Positions 8,845-18,628 of a stretch of DNA of 64,000 nt are shown here, in pieces. The notes beneath the pieces were generated by a model that did no database searches, was not told the DNA's origin, and worked only from the letters and a program-made list of their open reading frames with translations. Source of the DNA: JAAYJT01 sp037446395 (GTDB lineage: Bacteria; Bacteroidota; Bacteroidia; Bacteroidales; JAAYJT01); the NCBI GenBank assembly GCA_037446395.1, contig JBBIIP010000002.1, forward strand, positions 62,001-126,000, read 5' to 3'. Position numbers and translations under genes: made by a program. Position 1 is the stretch's first letter. Each line of letters begins with the position of its first letter.

Positions 8845-9693
8845 TTAACGCAGTATAAATGTTTTTATTTCGGTGGGTTGCACGCTCAATACCGGAATCG
8901 GCGAGTAATTTACAATCTGCTCGGCCTGAGGGCCAAGAAGCAGGTTTGATGCAGAGCCCTGTTGCTCGGTCATGATCACCAAAAGATCAGCGTTCACGTC
9001 ATTGGCAAAATCAATGGCAGCTTTTGTAACATTGATCGAATGAATTTCGACAGATTCGCATTCAATACTGTTTTTCTGACAATATCTCACTGCATACTCC
9101 ATGTTGCTCAATGCCTTTTTCTGCAATGATTTTAAAGTGGTACTGTGTAATCCCACGATATGAATCTTGCTGCCGAGAGTTTGAGCCAAACTGATGGCAG
9201 TGGGCACTTTCTGCTTGGTTTCTGAGGTGGAGTCAATGGGCAGTACAATGTTCTTAAAATCACTTTTTATTTTATAATCAAACCTGACGGTTATTACCGG
9301 GCATGGGGCATAAGATACAATGCGGTAGGCATTGCTACCGATCCAGTATTCTTCAAAACCTGTAACCCCATGGGTGCCAGCTACAATTAAGTCCGCCCCG
9401 ATAATACGCGAAAGCGCAGCCACTTCCTGATAAACTTTTCCCCGCCGAAGTTTATATTCAAGACTAACTTTAAGCCCTTCTTTTTTATTGATTGCAATCA
9501 GGTCATTAAAGTTTTTAATGGCTTCGTTTCGAAATTCACTGTTGATAGTGCTGCTGGCAAGGCTGATTCCACACTCATTATCAACCCATACCATGGTTAG
9601 ATTTGCCGAGAGCTTTTCGGCCAACATTCGGGCATAATTCAATGCATGAATCGAGCCCTTTGAAAAATCAATGGCTGCTAATATCTTTTTCAT
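8845..9693 (-). CDS. Tandem-domain universal stress protein (UspA family), paralogue
   Basis: A 282-residue protein with two Usp folds, collinear with the Usp gene at 7400-8242. Domain 1 has G-x2-G-x9-G-S in AGTHGVTGFEEYWIGSNA and is likely to bind ATP. Domain 2 has the same degenerate MTEQQGSASNLLLGPQA segment as its paralogue. Shared blocks such as AIDFSKGSIHALNYA, RRGKVYQEVA and LPIDSTSETKQK show the common origin. It is the first gene of the Usp-SPOR-Usp set. The expected role is stress survival under growth arrest or oxygen change, as for the family in general. Confidence 0.9.
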   Translation of the reverse strand: MKKILAAIDFSKGSIHALNYARMLAEKLSANLTMVWVDNECGISLASSTINSEFRNEAIKNFNDLIAINKKEGLKVSLEYKLRRGKVYQEVAALSRIIGADLIVAGTHGVTGFEEYWIGSNAYRIVSYAPCPVITVRFDYKIKSDFKNIVLPIDSTSETKQKVPTAISLAQTLGSKIHIVGLHSTTLKSLQKKALSNMEYAVRYCQKNSIECESVEIHSINVTKAAIDFANDVNADLLVIMTEQQGSASNLLLGPQAEQIVNYSPIPVLSVQPTEIKTFILR

Positions 9694-9889
9694 TGCAACT
9701 GCATTTGGGGGAAATTACCCCGCTAAATTATTGATTTTTTAATTACCGTTGCACGATAGTTATATTCTTTCTATGTTTTTTCATGAGGCTGATGCCGTAA
9801 CTTCATTTATGGCTGTCAGCTAATTGAAGATGAATTGATTTAGAAATCCGTGATTTACATTGAATCCGCGGCATAACATTCAAATTTTG

Positions 9890-9897
9890 TACTTTTG
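9890..9897 (+). promoter_or_regulatory. -7 box upstream of ruvB
   Basis: TACTTTTG matches TAnnTTTG exactly, 38 bases before the ruvB ATG. No convincing -33 element is found at the standard spacing. Confidence 0.35.
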
Positions 9898-9935
9898 AAT
9901 TTTGAACTGCAGCTTTTATAAAATTTACTGTCCAA

Positions 9936-10970
9936 ATGGCCACACACATCTCTCTTGACCCTGAATTTGAAAACCTGAGCCAGGCCGAACGCGAGCTTGA
10001 GAAGGTTTTGCGCCCCGCTGATTTCCGGGATTTTTCAGGACAAGCCAATGTGGTTGAAAACCTAAAAGTCTTTGTGAAAGCTGCCCGGCAGCGCAACGAA
10101 CCGCTCGACCATGTGCTCTTGCACGGCCCTCCGGGGTTGGGAAAGACCACCCTCTCACACATTATTGCCAATGAGTTGGGCGTGAATATTAAAATAACTT
10201 CAGGCCCGGTGCTCGATAAACCTGGCGACCTGGCCGGCCTGCTGACCAACCTCGATAAGAATGATGTACTTTTTATTGACGAAATACACCGTCTGAGTCC
10301 TGTGGTTGAAGAATACTTGTATTCGGCCATGGAAGATTACAGAATTGACATCATGATCGAAACCGGGCCCAATGCTCGAAGCATACAAATTGTAATTAAC
10401 CCCTTTACCCTCATCGGTGCAACCACCCGAAGCGGATTGCTTACTGCACCGTTGCGCTCGAGGTTCGGCATCAATTCTCGTCTTTCATACTACGATGCCA
10501 AAACCCTCGAAGGGATTGTTGTGCGCTCTGCAGGGATACTGAAAGTCCCTATCACCAGTCAGGCTGCTCACGAAATTGCAGGGCGGAGCCGAGGCACCCC
10601 GCGAATCTGCAACCTGCTCCTGCGAAGGGTTAGAGATTTTGCCCAGATAAAAGGCAATGGCTCAATTGACCTGGCCATCACCCAATATGCGCTCGAGGCA
10701 CTCAATGTTGATAAATTTGGACTCGACGAAATGGATAACAAAATTCTGAGTACCATTATCGAAAAATTCAAAGGTGGGCCGGTTGGCCTTAACACAGTTG
10801 CCACTGCCGTTGGCGAAGACCCGGGCACAATCGAAGAAGTATATGAACCATTTCTGATCATGGAAGGATTTATTATGCGCACACCGAGGGGGAGAGAAGT
10901 TACCCCCAGAGCCTATGCGCATCTCGGCAAAACAAATATTCCGCAGCAAAAAAAGCTCTTCGAGGAATAA
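9936..10970 (+). CDS. ruvB: Holliday junction branch migration helicase RuvB
   Basis: Hexameric AAA+ motor that drives branch migration of Holliday junctions with RuvA before RuvC cleavage. The 344 residues match the family length. Visible motifs are the DFSGQANVVENL N-terminal block, Walker A GPPGLGKTTL, Walker B LFIDEIHRL, sensor 1 GATTRSGLL, arginine finger region APLRSRFG, sensor 2 RSRGTPRICNLLLRRVRD, and the winged-helix end with GGPVGLNTVATAVGED and TPRGREVTPRAYAHLG. The ATG at 9936 fits the family N-terminus. queG follows 149 bases downstream on the same strand. ruvA and ruvC are not in this window. Confidence 0.98.
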   Translation: MATHISLDPEFENLSQAERELEKVLRPADFRDFSGQANVVENLKVFVKAARQRNEPLDHVLLHGPPGLGKTTLSHIIANELGVNIKITSGPVLDKPGDLAGLLTNLDKNDVLFIDEIHRLSPVVEEYLYSAMEDYRIDIMIETGPNARSIQIVINPFTLIGATTRSGLLTAPLRSRFGINSRLSYYDAKTLEGIVVRSAGILKVPITSQAAHEIAGRSRGTPRICNLLLRRVRDFAQIKGNGSIDLAITQYALEALNVDKFGLDEMDNKILSTIIEKFKGGPVGLNTVATAVGEDPGTIEEVYEPFLIMEGFIMRTPRGREVTPRAYAHLGKTNIPQQKKLFEE

Positions 10971-11119
10971 GACGCCATTAGTAACAGACGATTAATTTAG
11001 TTTTAATGCATATAGTTTTCGCAAGCAGAGGAGGAATTCTTTGCTAAAGAAAAATTTTTCGAATGCGTAGCCTCGATAACCCCTATTACTTTTTGCATCA
11101 AACCCAATAGGATTAAAAC

Positions 11120-12079
11120 ATGGATAACCAGCATGCTTCACAACGCATTAAAGATTTTGCAAGAAGCCTTGGCTTTCGGGCATGTGGGATTGCAAAATAT
11201 GAAGTGCTCGAAGATTACCGGGTGCGATTGGCCAACTGGCTCGAAAATGGATTTCAGGGAAAAATGAGTTACATGTCTAAAAACTTCGAAACACGTCTCG
11301 ATCCGGGCAAATTGGTTGACAATGCACGCAGTGTGATCGTGGTATTGCAAAGCTACAACCCGCAGCGTTTATTGCCCGCAGACTCTGCTTATCTCATTTC
11401 GCGATATGCCTACGGCAATGATTATCATGATGTTATAAAAAACAAACTTTACAAATTGCACAATTATATTGCCCAACATATTGCTGAATGCAGGGCACGC
11501 GTATTTACTGATTCGGCTCCACTGCTTGAGCGGGCATGGGCGGTGCGGGCGGGCTTGGGATGGTTTGGAAAAAATTCAATGCTAATCACTCCAAAAGAGG
11601 GGTCTTATTTTTTCATCGGAGAAATTATAACTGACCTGGAGTTGGCCTATGACACTCCGGGTAAAAAGAATTATTGCGGAAATTGCACGCAATGTATTAA
11701 GGCATGCCCAACCAAGGCCATCGTTGGCAATGGAATCATTGATGCCCGACGCTGCATTTCCTACCTGACTATCGAAAATAAAGAGGAAATTTCCGTGGAG
11801 TTCTCGGGTAAATATCAGCAATGGATTTTTGGTTGCGATATTTGCCAGCAGGTTTGTCCATGGAACCAATCTGCACCATATCATAATGAGCCCTCATTTT
11901 CTTTGCCAGACGAAGTAATGCAGATACAGGCTGCCGACTGGGAAGCCCTTACAAAAGAAAAATTTGAAAGCCTGTTTGCCAATTCACCCATCAGAAGGAC
12001 AAAATTTGAGCGACTCAAAAGAAACATTGAGTTCTTAAAAACAGCCAACAATCAATCCGGCCAATCTCCTATTTCCTGA
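11120..12079 (+). CDS. queG: Epoxyqueuosine reductase QueG
   Basis: Last step of queuosine synthesis: reduces epoxyqueuosine to queuosine in tRNA wobble position 34, using cobalamin and two [4Fe-4S] clusters. The 319-residue protein shows ERAWAVRAGLGWFGKNSMLI, ferredoxin-type CGNCTQCIKACPTKAI, then RRCISYLTIENK and GCDICQQVCPWN for the second cluster. The last 11 bases overlap the 3' end of the convergent sensor kinase gene, so antisense interference between the two transcripts is possible. With IcmF this is the second B12-using enzyme in the window. Confidence 0.95.
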   Translation: MDNQHASQRIKDFARSLGFRACGIAKYEVLEDYRVRLANWLENGFQGKMSYMSKNFETRLDPGKLVDNARSVIVVLQSYNPQRLLPADSAYLISRYAYGNDYHDVIKNKLYKLHNYIAQHIAECRARVFTDSAPLLERAWAVRAGLGWFGKNSMLITPKEGSYFFIGEIITDLELAYDTPGKKNYCGNCTQCIKACPTKAIVGNGIIDARRCISYLTIENKEEISVEFSGKYQQWIFGCDICQQVCPWNQSAPYHNEPSFSLPDEVMQIQAADWEALTKEKFESLFANSPIRRTKFERLKRNIEFLKTANNQSGQSPIS

Positions 12080-13586
12080 GCATCAGCCTGAATGTTGTTC
12101 CTTTTCCGATTGTGGATGACTTGATAAATATTTTGCCGCGGTGATAATCTTCGATGATGCGCCGGGCAAGCGACAATCCCAAACCCCAACCACGTTTTTT
12201 ACTGGTATAGCCCGGTTTGAAAACCGACTCGAACATTGATTTGGGCATGCCTTTTCCTGTGTCGCTAAAATCAATGATAAGATACCGGCCCTCCTCGGAG
12301 AGAACAATGTCTATTTTCCCTTTGCCTGCAAGCGCATCTGATGCATTTTTCCATAGGTTCTCAATGACCCATTCAAACAATTGCCGGTTCAATGGAACCA
12401 TAACTTCCTGGCAATCTCCGCCATGTAGCGTTGGAGTGATTTTTTTTGATGTGCGCGGTTCAAGGTATTTAAGGGCATTTTGTATCACTGCATAAATATT
12501 CTCTGGTTGCAAAACCGCTGCCGATCCGATCTTCGAAAATCTTTCTGTCACTGTCTGAAGGCGCTCAATGTCTTTTTCCATTTCAATAGTGATTGACTGA
12601 TCGGTTCCATTAATCTTTAATAATTCAATCCAGGCCATAATGGCCGAAATGGGCGTGCCAAGCTGATGTGCCGTTTCTTTAGCTAATCCAACCCACACCT
12701 GGTTTTGCTCCGACTTACGCGCTGTACTGAAAAGCAGATACGCAATAAATAAAAACACAGCAATAATACCGAACTGGAAGAATGGATAATACCGCAGTTG
12801 CATCAGAAGGTATGAACTTTTGTAATATATGTATCTCTTTCCCTGGTTAGCCAGGACGATTTCGATGGGATCATTTTCGCTGGACATTTCTCTGATGAGT
12901 TTTTGAATTGCCAGGCTATCGCGAATCGTCTGTTCATTGATGTTTCCATGCGCAATAATATTCACCAGGGTGCTGTCGGTAATGATTACCGGAACAGATA
13001 CTGAATTGCTTACAACCTCAGTGATAAAGGAATCAATCAGGTCATCAAGGTACGATTTTAATTGAGTAAAGATGTGAGAGTCTCTGTAATAAGCATAGAG
13101 ATTTTCGGTTTTATAATAACGGATTACCACAGGGTCGTATTGATAAAAATCTCGCCTGAGTTCTCCATCGAACATTTCGTAGGAAGAGATGTCTTGCCCT
13201 ATGTTGGCACTTGCAACGATCTCATTATCAGAGTTTGTAATGATTACAGGAATGGTTGTGTTGTCCGAAACAATCCGTAGGTAAAAATCAAGCGGCCCTT
13301 TGTCTTCAGCGTCTCCCATCCGCCGGTGGGTTTCGGCAAGCAACTCAACCCGTTTGCGCTCTTCGGTCTTCATCTGGTCGAAAAGTATCTGGGTATATTG
13401 AACCAATTTGGCTCTGTTCTGGATTGCATCTGCCCATATGGTAATATTGCGCCTTTCATCGCGGGCAATTTGATCTACCATAATGCTTGAATACCAGAGC
13501 GAGAAAAGAACAATGATGAATCCAACCAGCCCCAACAAAAACTTCCAACGTTTTTTTTGCCGATAGATATTTAATTTGTTTGACAA
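12069..13586 (-). CDS. Membrane sensor histidine kinase
   Basis: A 505-residue sensor kinase. TM1 is at about residues 16-35 and TM2 at about 268-287, enclosing a roughly 230-residue periplasmic sensor region with two similar halves (VSDNTTIPVIITNSDNEIVA at 107 and VSNSVSVPVIITDSTLV at 192), so the sensor is probably an internal duplication. The dimerisation/phosphoacceptor segment has His307 in AKETAHQLGTPISAI, followed by the N box ENLWKNASDAL, G1 DTGKGMP and G2 GWGLGLSLA. The only plausible start is TTG at 13586: upstream reading stays open to a TGA without ATG or GTG, and the next Met lies beyond TM1. No response regulator is adjacent, so it is an orphan kinase. Confidence 0.9.
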   Translation of the reverse strand: MSNKLNIYRQKKRWKFLLGLVGFIIVLFSLWYSSIMVDQIARDERRNITIWADAIQNRAKLVQYTQILFDQMKTEERKRVELLAETHRRMGDAEDKGPLDFYLRIVSDNTTIPVIITNSDNEIVASANIGQDISSYEMFDGELRRDFYQYDPVVIRYYKTENLYAYYRDSHIFTQLKSYLDDLIDSFITEVVSNSVSVPVIITDSTLVNIIAHGNINEQTIRDSLAIQKLIREMSSENDPIEIVLANQGKRYIYYKSSYLLMQLRYYPFFQFGIIAVFLFIAYLLFSTARKSEQNQVWVGLAKETAHQLGTPISAIMAWIELLKINGTDQSITIEMEKDIERLQTVTERFSKIGSAAVLQPENIYAVIQNALKYLEPRTSKKITPTLHGGDCQEVMVPLNRQLFEWVIENLWKNASDALAGKGKIDIVLSEEGRYLIIDFSDTGKGMPKSMFESVFKPGYTSKKRGWGLGLSLARRIIEDYHRGKIFIKSSTIGKGTTFRLMLRK

Positions 13587-13814
13587 GGACGATACCGATT
13601 TAATAGGTGATGCATTAAAAAACTTCTGACAGATTCAATGAGGTCATCCAGAATAAAACGCAATGTAATTATCAAAAATACACAAACTATTAGATGCAAC
13701 TCTTTTTTAATGAACAGAGGTATTCAGTAGAACAGAAATTCCATGAAATTCGCTGCTGCACTTTCCGATCTATTAGTTCCAGCAGGGTGATTTATTGGAT
13801 GTTAAATATTCCGG

Positions 13815-14894
13815 TTATTTGTATTCAAGAATATCTGCGGTGCCGGTTAATACCATCATGCCATTGGCTGCCAGCGAATCCAGATCGTTCACAACCGGAT
13901 AAACATTAATTTTTGCCAGATGCTCGATACGGCGGATTACTTCGTGGGCAAAGATGCGGTTGCTGAAAAAATTTCCTGTGAGCAAAATTGCGTCCACTTT
14001 GCCTTCGAGAACAGCGGTCATGGCGCCAATTTCTTTAGCAACCTGGTAGGCCATGGCTTTTACGTAAAACGTTGTTTTTTCGTCTCCGGCAGCCAGGTTC
14101 GTTTCAATTTGGCGCAGGCTACTGGTTCCCAGGTAGGCCGACAAACCACCTGATTCGGAAACCAAGGCGATCATTTCCTGATGGGTGTATTTGCCGCTAA
14201 AACATAAATCTATCAATCCGCCCACGGGCAGCGACCCGGTGCGTGTGAAACTGAAAGGCCCATCGCCTTTATAAGCCTGGTTTACATCAACGACTTTTCC
14301 TTTTTGGTGTGCCCCCACCGAAATTCCGCCACCACCCACATGGGCAACCACAAGCTGAAGGTCGTTATAGCTTTTTGCGGTGCTTTTAGCATAAGCACGT
14401 GCACAATACTTATGATTCAGGGCATGAAAAACAGATTTTCTTTCAATCAAAGGATGGCCACTGATTCGTGCCATATCCGATAGTTCATCCACCACCACAG
14501 GGTCTCCAAGATAGGCTTTGGCATTTGGAAGCCGTTTTGCAATTTCATCGGCAATCAACCCACCTAAATTGATTGCATGCTTCCCAAGAATTCCTTTCCT
14601 AAGGTCTTCTTTCATCCGGTCATTCACTTCATATACTCCGCTATGCATTGGTTTAATCAGTCCGCCTCGTGCCATGACCACCCGGATGGTGTTCGAATCA
14701 AAATCATTCGTATCGAGTTCATTTAGTATGCCTGCAACACGCATAGTCAACTGATCCATGACATCGGCAAACTGAGCCAAAAGATCGGGTTTGTATTTGA
14801 GGGTTTTCAAAAAAACCACTTCAGCATTGTGATAAATGGCCATTTTGGTCTGTGTAACCTCAGGATAAATTACAAGAATCTTAATGTTTTGCAT
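13815..14894 (-). CDS. buk: Butyrate kinase
   Basis: Acetate/propionate kinase-like ASKHA enzyme: butyryl phosphate + ADP gives butyrate + ATP, or the same with branched acids. The 359 residues match butyrate kinases. Motifs are the N-terminal ILVIYPEVTQTKMAIYH, VMARGGLIKPMHSGVYEVN, GLIADEIAKRLPNAKAYLGD, the phosphate loop VVAHVGGGGISVGAH and the C-terminal ILLTGNFFSNRIFA. The phosphotransbutyrylase partner (ptb) is not in the window. IcmF, which interconverts isobutyryl- and butyryl-CoA, lies 104 bases upstream on the same strand. This suggests that isobutyryl groups from valine or butyryl-CoA are routed to ATP formation. Confidence 0.93.
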   Translation of the reverse strand: MQNIKILVIYPEVTQTKMAIYHNAEVVFLKTLKYKPDLLAQFADVMDQLTMRVAGILNELDTNDFDSNTIRVVMARGGLIKPMHSGVYEVNDRMKEDLRKGILGKHAINLGGLIADEIAKRLPNAKAYLGDPVVVDELSDMARISGHPLIERKSVFHALNHKYCARAYAKSTAKSYNDLQLVVAHVGGGGISVGAHQKGKVVDVNQAYKGDGPFSFTRTGSLPVGGLIDLCFSGKYTHQEMIALVSESGGLSAYLGTSSLRQIETNLAAGDEKTTFYVKAMAYQVAKEIGAMTAVLEGKVDAILLTGNFFSNRIFAHEVIRRIEHLAKINVYPVVNDLDSLAANGMMVLTGTADILEYK

Positions 14895-14998
14895 AAAATC
14901 GGCGATAAGATATTAGTAAAAAACGTTCAAAATTAATGAAGTGTTCTGAAAAACAAAAATGAAATTAACACTCCTTGGGTAATAGATTCAACCATTGT

Positions 14999-17900
14999 TT
15001 ACATGTTTCTTCGATATTGCCCGCCGACTTCAAACAAGGCTTCGGTGATCTGCCCCAATGAGCAATATTTTGTTGCACTCATCATGGCTTCGAAAGTATT
15101 CAGGTTGTTCATTGCGGCAAACTTCAGCATTGAAAGGCTATGCTGAGCCTCGTTTGAGTTGCGCTGATGAAGTGCCATCAGTGTCGAAATCTGTTGCTTT
15201 TTTTCTTCCTCAGTGGCACGGATAACAGTACCGGGAATAGTTGTGGGGGAGCCAGTGGAGGAGAGAAAAGTATTTACTCCCATGATCGGCAACCTGCCAT
15301 CGTGTTTAAGCTGCTCATAATAAAGCGATTCTTCCTGAATTTTATTGCGCTGGTACATTGTTTCCATGGCCCCCAACACCCCTCCACGTTCTGTCAGGCG
15401 ATCAAACTCCTGCAGCACAGCTTCCTCAACCAGGTTGGTCAGGTAGTCAATGATATAAGCCCCTTGGAGCGGATTTTGATTTTTGGCCAGCCCCAATTCG
15501 TGGTTTATGATCATCTGAATTGCTACGGCCCTGCGCACCGATTCTTCGGAAGGAGTGGTAATGGCTTCGTCGTAGGCATTGGTATGCAGTGAATTACAGT
15601 TATCATAAATTGCGCCAAGCCCTTGCAATGTGGTACGGATATCGTTGAATTCAATCTCCTGGGCGTGGAGCGAGCGCCCTGATGTTTGGATGTGATACTT
15701 CAACTTTTGGGAGCGGTCGGATGCTTTGTAAAGATGCTTCAGGGCTTTGGCCCAGATAAGCCTTGCCACGCGACCGATCACTGTATATTCTGCATCCAGC
15801 CCGTTCGAAAAGAAAAAAGAAAAATTGGGTGCAAAAAGATCAACATGCATGCCCCTGGAACGATAATATTCAAGATATGTGAACCCGTTGGCCAGCGTAA
15901 AAGCCAATTGTGTAATTGGATTTGCCCCGGCTTCGGCAATGTGATAACCTGAAATGGAAACCGAATAGAAGTTTCTTACTTTGTTTTGTATAAAATATTC
16001 CTGAATATCACCCATCATGCGCAGTGCAAATTCAATTGAGAAAATGCAAGTGTTTTGTGCCTGGTCTTCTTTTAGGATATCAGCCTGCACAGTTCCGCGC
16101 AATATCGAAATCGTTTCCGCTTTAATTTTGTCATACACCTCGCCAGGCAGAACCTGGTCGCCGGTAACGCCGAGCAGCATCAGGCCAAGTCCATCATTTC
16201 CAGATGGAAGAAATCCGTTATAAACAGGGCGCTTGGCCATTTGACCCTCATATATTTCATTGATTTTTTCTTCAACCTGTTGCGTCAACCCTTGCTCCCG
16301 GATATATAGTTCGCATTGCTGATCAATGGCAGCGTTCATAAAAAAGCCCACAAGTGATGGGGCAGGGCCATTGATGGTCATCGAAACCGAAGTAGCTTCA
16401 TGGGCCAGATTGAAGCCTGAATAAAGCTTCTTGACGTCATCGAGACAACATACCGATACTCCAGAGTTTCCAATTTTACCATAGATGTCGGGCCTGATAT
16501 CAGGATTGCGGCCATATAAAGTCACCGAATCGAAAGCCGTGGATAATCGCCTTGCAGGCATTCCCATACTCAGGTAGTGGAATCGTTTATTGGTACGTTC
16601 AGGCGTACCTTCTCCGGCAAACATGCGCGTGGGATCTTCTGCTTCTCGTTTAAACGGAAAAACCCCTGCCGCAAAAGGAAACTCTCCGGGGACATTTTCT
16701 CTTAACTGCCACTTCAGCAGATCGCCCCATCCCGAGTAAGATGGAAGTGCAATTTTGGGTATCCTTGCATGCGAAAGCGTTTCGTTGGTGGTTTCAACCT
16801 GTATCTTTTTGTTTCTTACTGTGTAAGAAAATGTTCTATCAGCATATTTACGCGCTTTATCATTCCATCCTTCAATTAACCGAAGATTTTCGGGGGTGAG
16901 CTTTGACTTAACTTGAGATAAGCTTTGCTCAATGGAATCAAGCAGCTGGCTGTCGGAATTCTTTTCTCCTTTCAGCATTTTCAGGCTCACATGCAAGGCA
17001 TAATATTGCTGTGCAATTGCCGATTGTTCTTCGCTCCACTGATTGTAGCCACGAACTGCACTTGAAATATCAGAAAGATAGCGCACCCTTGCTGCCGGAA
17101 TTATTGGCGAAGCAATGGATTTCACATCAATTGCCTGAGTTGGCAGAGCAAATGGCTTTGAAGACCGTTGTGTAATCATCCTCATGAGCTCTATAAACAT
17201 CCGGTTGATCCCCGGATCGTTGAATCGGGAAGCGATGGTTGGAAATATGGGAAGATCATCGGGAGCGATATCAAAGAGCAACCTGTTGCGTGTGTATTGT
17301 TTGCGTACATGGTTCAGGGCATCGGCGGCGCCTGGTCGGTCGGCTTTGTTCAGCAAAATTATATCGGCAAAATCGAGCATGTCAATTTTTTCGAGCTGGA
17401 TGGGTGCGCCAAATTCGGGAGTCATCACATACATAGCCAGGTTGCTGTGCTCAATTACCTGTGAGTCGCTTTGACCAATACCTGAAGTTTCGAACAAAAC
17501 GAGGTCAAATCCTGCATTTTTTACTACACACAATACATCGGCAATATGTTTCGAAAGCGCAAGATTGGCCTGGCGTGTGGCCAGCGAGCGCATAAATACA
17601 TTCGGATGATGTGCTGAATTTATCCTGATCCGGTCCCCCAGCAAAGCCCCTCCTGAGCGTTTGCGGGTAGGGTCAACCGAAATAATGGCAATATGCTTAT
17701 CAGGAAAATTCACAAGCAGACGGCGCAAAATTTCGTCAGTAACAGAAGATTTTCCCGACCCACCCGTTCCGGTAATCCCTACCACCGGCACCTGTGTGTG
17801 ATTATAATCGCGATTGAATGATGATAATAGCTTTTTGGCAGTTTGAGGAAAATTTTCAATAGACGTTATCAGGCGGGCAATAGCTCTGGGATTGTCATAG

Positions 17901-18373
17901 CGAATGTCTTTTGGTTCGATTGCAAGTGTTTGCCCCAAAGGAAAATCAAGTTGTTGCACCATGTCGTTGATCATGCCTTGCAGGCCCATCGCGCGTCCGT
18001 CGTCGGGCGAATAGATGCGAGCAATTCCGTAGGTGTGCAATTCTTCGATCTCGTGAGGCAGGATTACTCCACCGCCTCCTCCAAATATCTTTACATGGTC
18101 TCCGCCTCTTTCCTGCAACAAGTCATACATATACTTGAAATATTCCATGTGCCCGCCCTGGTATGACGATATAGCAATACCCTGCACATCTTCCTGTATG
18201 GCACATTCTACAATTTCGTTAACCGAACGGTCGTGCCCTAAATGGATTACTTCCACACCGGTAGCCTGAATGATGCGCCGCATGACATTAATGGCAGCAT
18301 CATGCCCGTCGAACAAAGAGGTTGCTGTAACGATCCGAATGTGGTTTTTAGGTTTATAAGGAATGATTGCCAT
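14999..18373 (-). CDS. icmF: Fused isobutyryl-CoA mutase IcmF
   Basis: Adenosylcobalamin-dependent mutase (isobutyryl-CoA to n-butyryl-CoA) with its own G-protein chaperone in one 1124-residue chain. Order: B12-binding domain (about 10-145) with DGHD (Asp22, lower ligand His24), AISSYQGGH and GGGGGVI; MeaB-like GTPase (about 195-400) with Walker A GTGGSGKSS (202-210) and LLNKADRPGA; then the mutase barrel from about 560 with WGDLLKWQLRENVPGEFPF, EGTPERTNKRFHYLSMG and the TSVSMTINGPAPS block. This architecture separates IcmF from two-subunit methylmalonyl-CoA mutase. It is on the same strand as butyrate kinase, 104 bases upstream of it. IcmF enzymes may also act on pivalyl- or isovaleryl-CoA. 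Confidence 0.95.
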   Translation of the reverse strand: MAIIPYKPKNHIRIVTATSLFDGHDAAINVMRRIIQATGVEVIHLGHDRSVNEIVECAIQEDVQGIAISSYQGGHMEYFKYMYDLLQERGGDHVKIFGGGGGVILPHEIEELHTYGIARIYSPDDGRAMGLQGMINDMVQQLDFPLGQTLAIEPKDIRYDNPRAIARLITSIENFPQTAKKLLSSFNRDYNHTQVPVVGITGTGGSGKSSVTDEILRRLLVNFPDKHIAIISVDPTRKRSGGALLGDRIRINSAHHPNVFMRSLATRQANLALSKHIADVLCVVKNAGFDLVLFETSGIGQSDSQVIEHSNLAMYVMTPEFGAPIQLEKIDMLDFADIILLNKADRPGAADALNHVRKQYTRNRLLFDIAPDDLPIFPTIASRFNDPGINRMFIELMRMITQRSSKPFALPTQAIDVKSIASPIIPAARVRYLSDISSAVRGYNQWSEEQSAIAQQYYALHVSLKMLKGEKNSDSQLLDSIEQSLSQVKSKLTPENLRLIEGWNDKARKYADRTFSYTVRNKKIQVETTNETLSHARIPKIALPSYSGWGDLLKWQLRENVPGEFPFAAGVFPFKREAEDPTRMFAGEGTPERTNKRFHYLSMGMPARRLSTAFDSVTLYGRNPDIRPDIYGKIGNSGVSVCCLDDVKKLYSGFNLAHEATSVSMTINGPAPSLVGFFMNAAIDQQCELYIREQGLTQQVEEKINEIYEGQMAKRPVYNGFLPSGNDGLGLMLLGVTGDQVLPGEVYDKIKAETISILRGTVQADILKEDQAQNTCIFSIEFALRMMGDIQEYFIQNKVRNFYSVSISGYHIAEAGANPITQLAFTLANGFTYLEYYRSRGMHVDLFAPNFSFFFSNGLDAEYTVIGRVARLIWAKALKHLYKASDRSQKLKYHIQTSGRSLHAQEIEFNDIRTTLQGLGAIYDNCNSLHTNAYDEAITTPSEESVRRAVAIQMIINHELGLAKNQNPLQGAYIIDYLTNLVEEAVLQEFDRLTERGGVLGAMETMYQRNKIQEESLYYEQLKHDGRLPIMGVNTFLSSTGSPTTIPGTVIRATEEEKKQQISTLMALHQRNSNEAQHSLSMLKFAAMNNLNTFEAMMSATKYCSLGQITEALFEVGGQYRRNM

Positions 18374-18393
18374 GATAAGATTATTTGACCAGC

Positions 18394-18401
18394 CAAATAT
18401 A
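18394..18401 (-). promoter_or_regulatory. -7 box of icmF promoter
   Basis: TATATTTG on the minus strand matches TAnnTTTG, 20 bases before the icmF ATG, so the leader would be only about 14 bases. The -33 box is not clear. Confidence 0.4.
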
Positions 18402-18628
18402 TAGAAAAACGATGTGATGATGCTCAGTTGTACTATTATATCCAGGTGAAATGCTAGATAAGCCGAAGATTATTTTGGGGCTATAGTGGTTGTTTCCGAG
18501 AGTTGGCTACCAAAATGGATCAAAGAGCAGTAATGATGAAAATTATTAAGAAATTTGCCGCACTTTTTTATGGCCAGAGGTTGAAACCAAACCCGAAATT
18601 ATTTGTTTACTAGAATAAACGCCACTTT

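Noticed and set aside
9803..10330. Minus-strand open frame of 175 codons
   Set aside because: It is antisense to ruvB; low-complexity Ser/Arg/Pro composition typical of shadow frames.
13740..13800. CTGCTG/CAGCAG pairing downstream of butyrate kinase as terminator
   Set aside because: Only six base pairs, a loop of over 20 bases and no T run.
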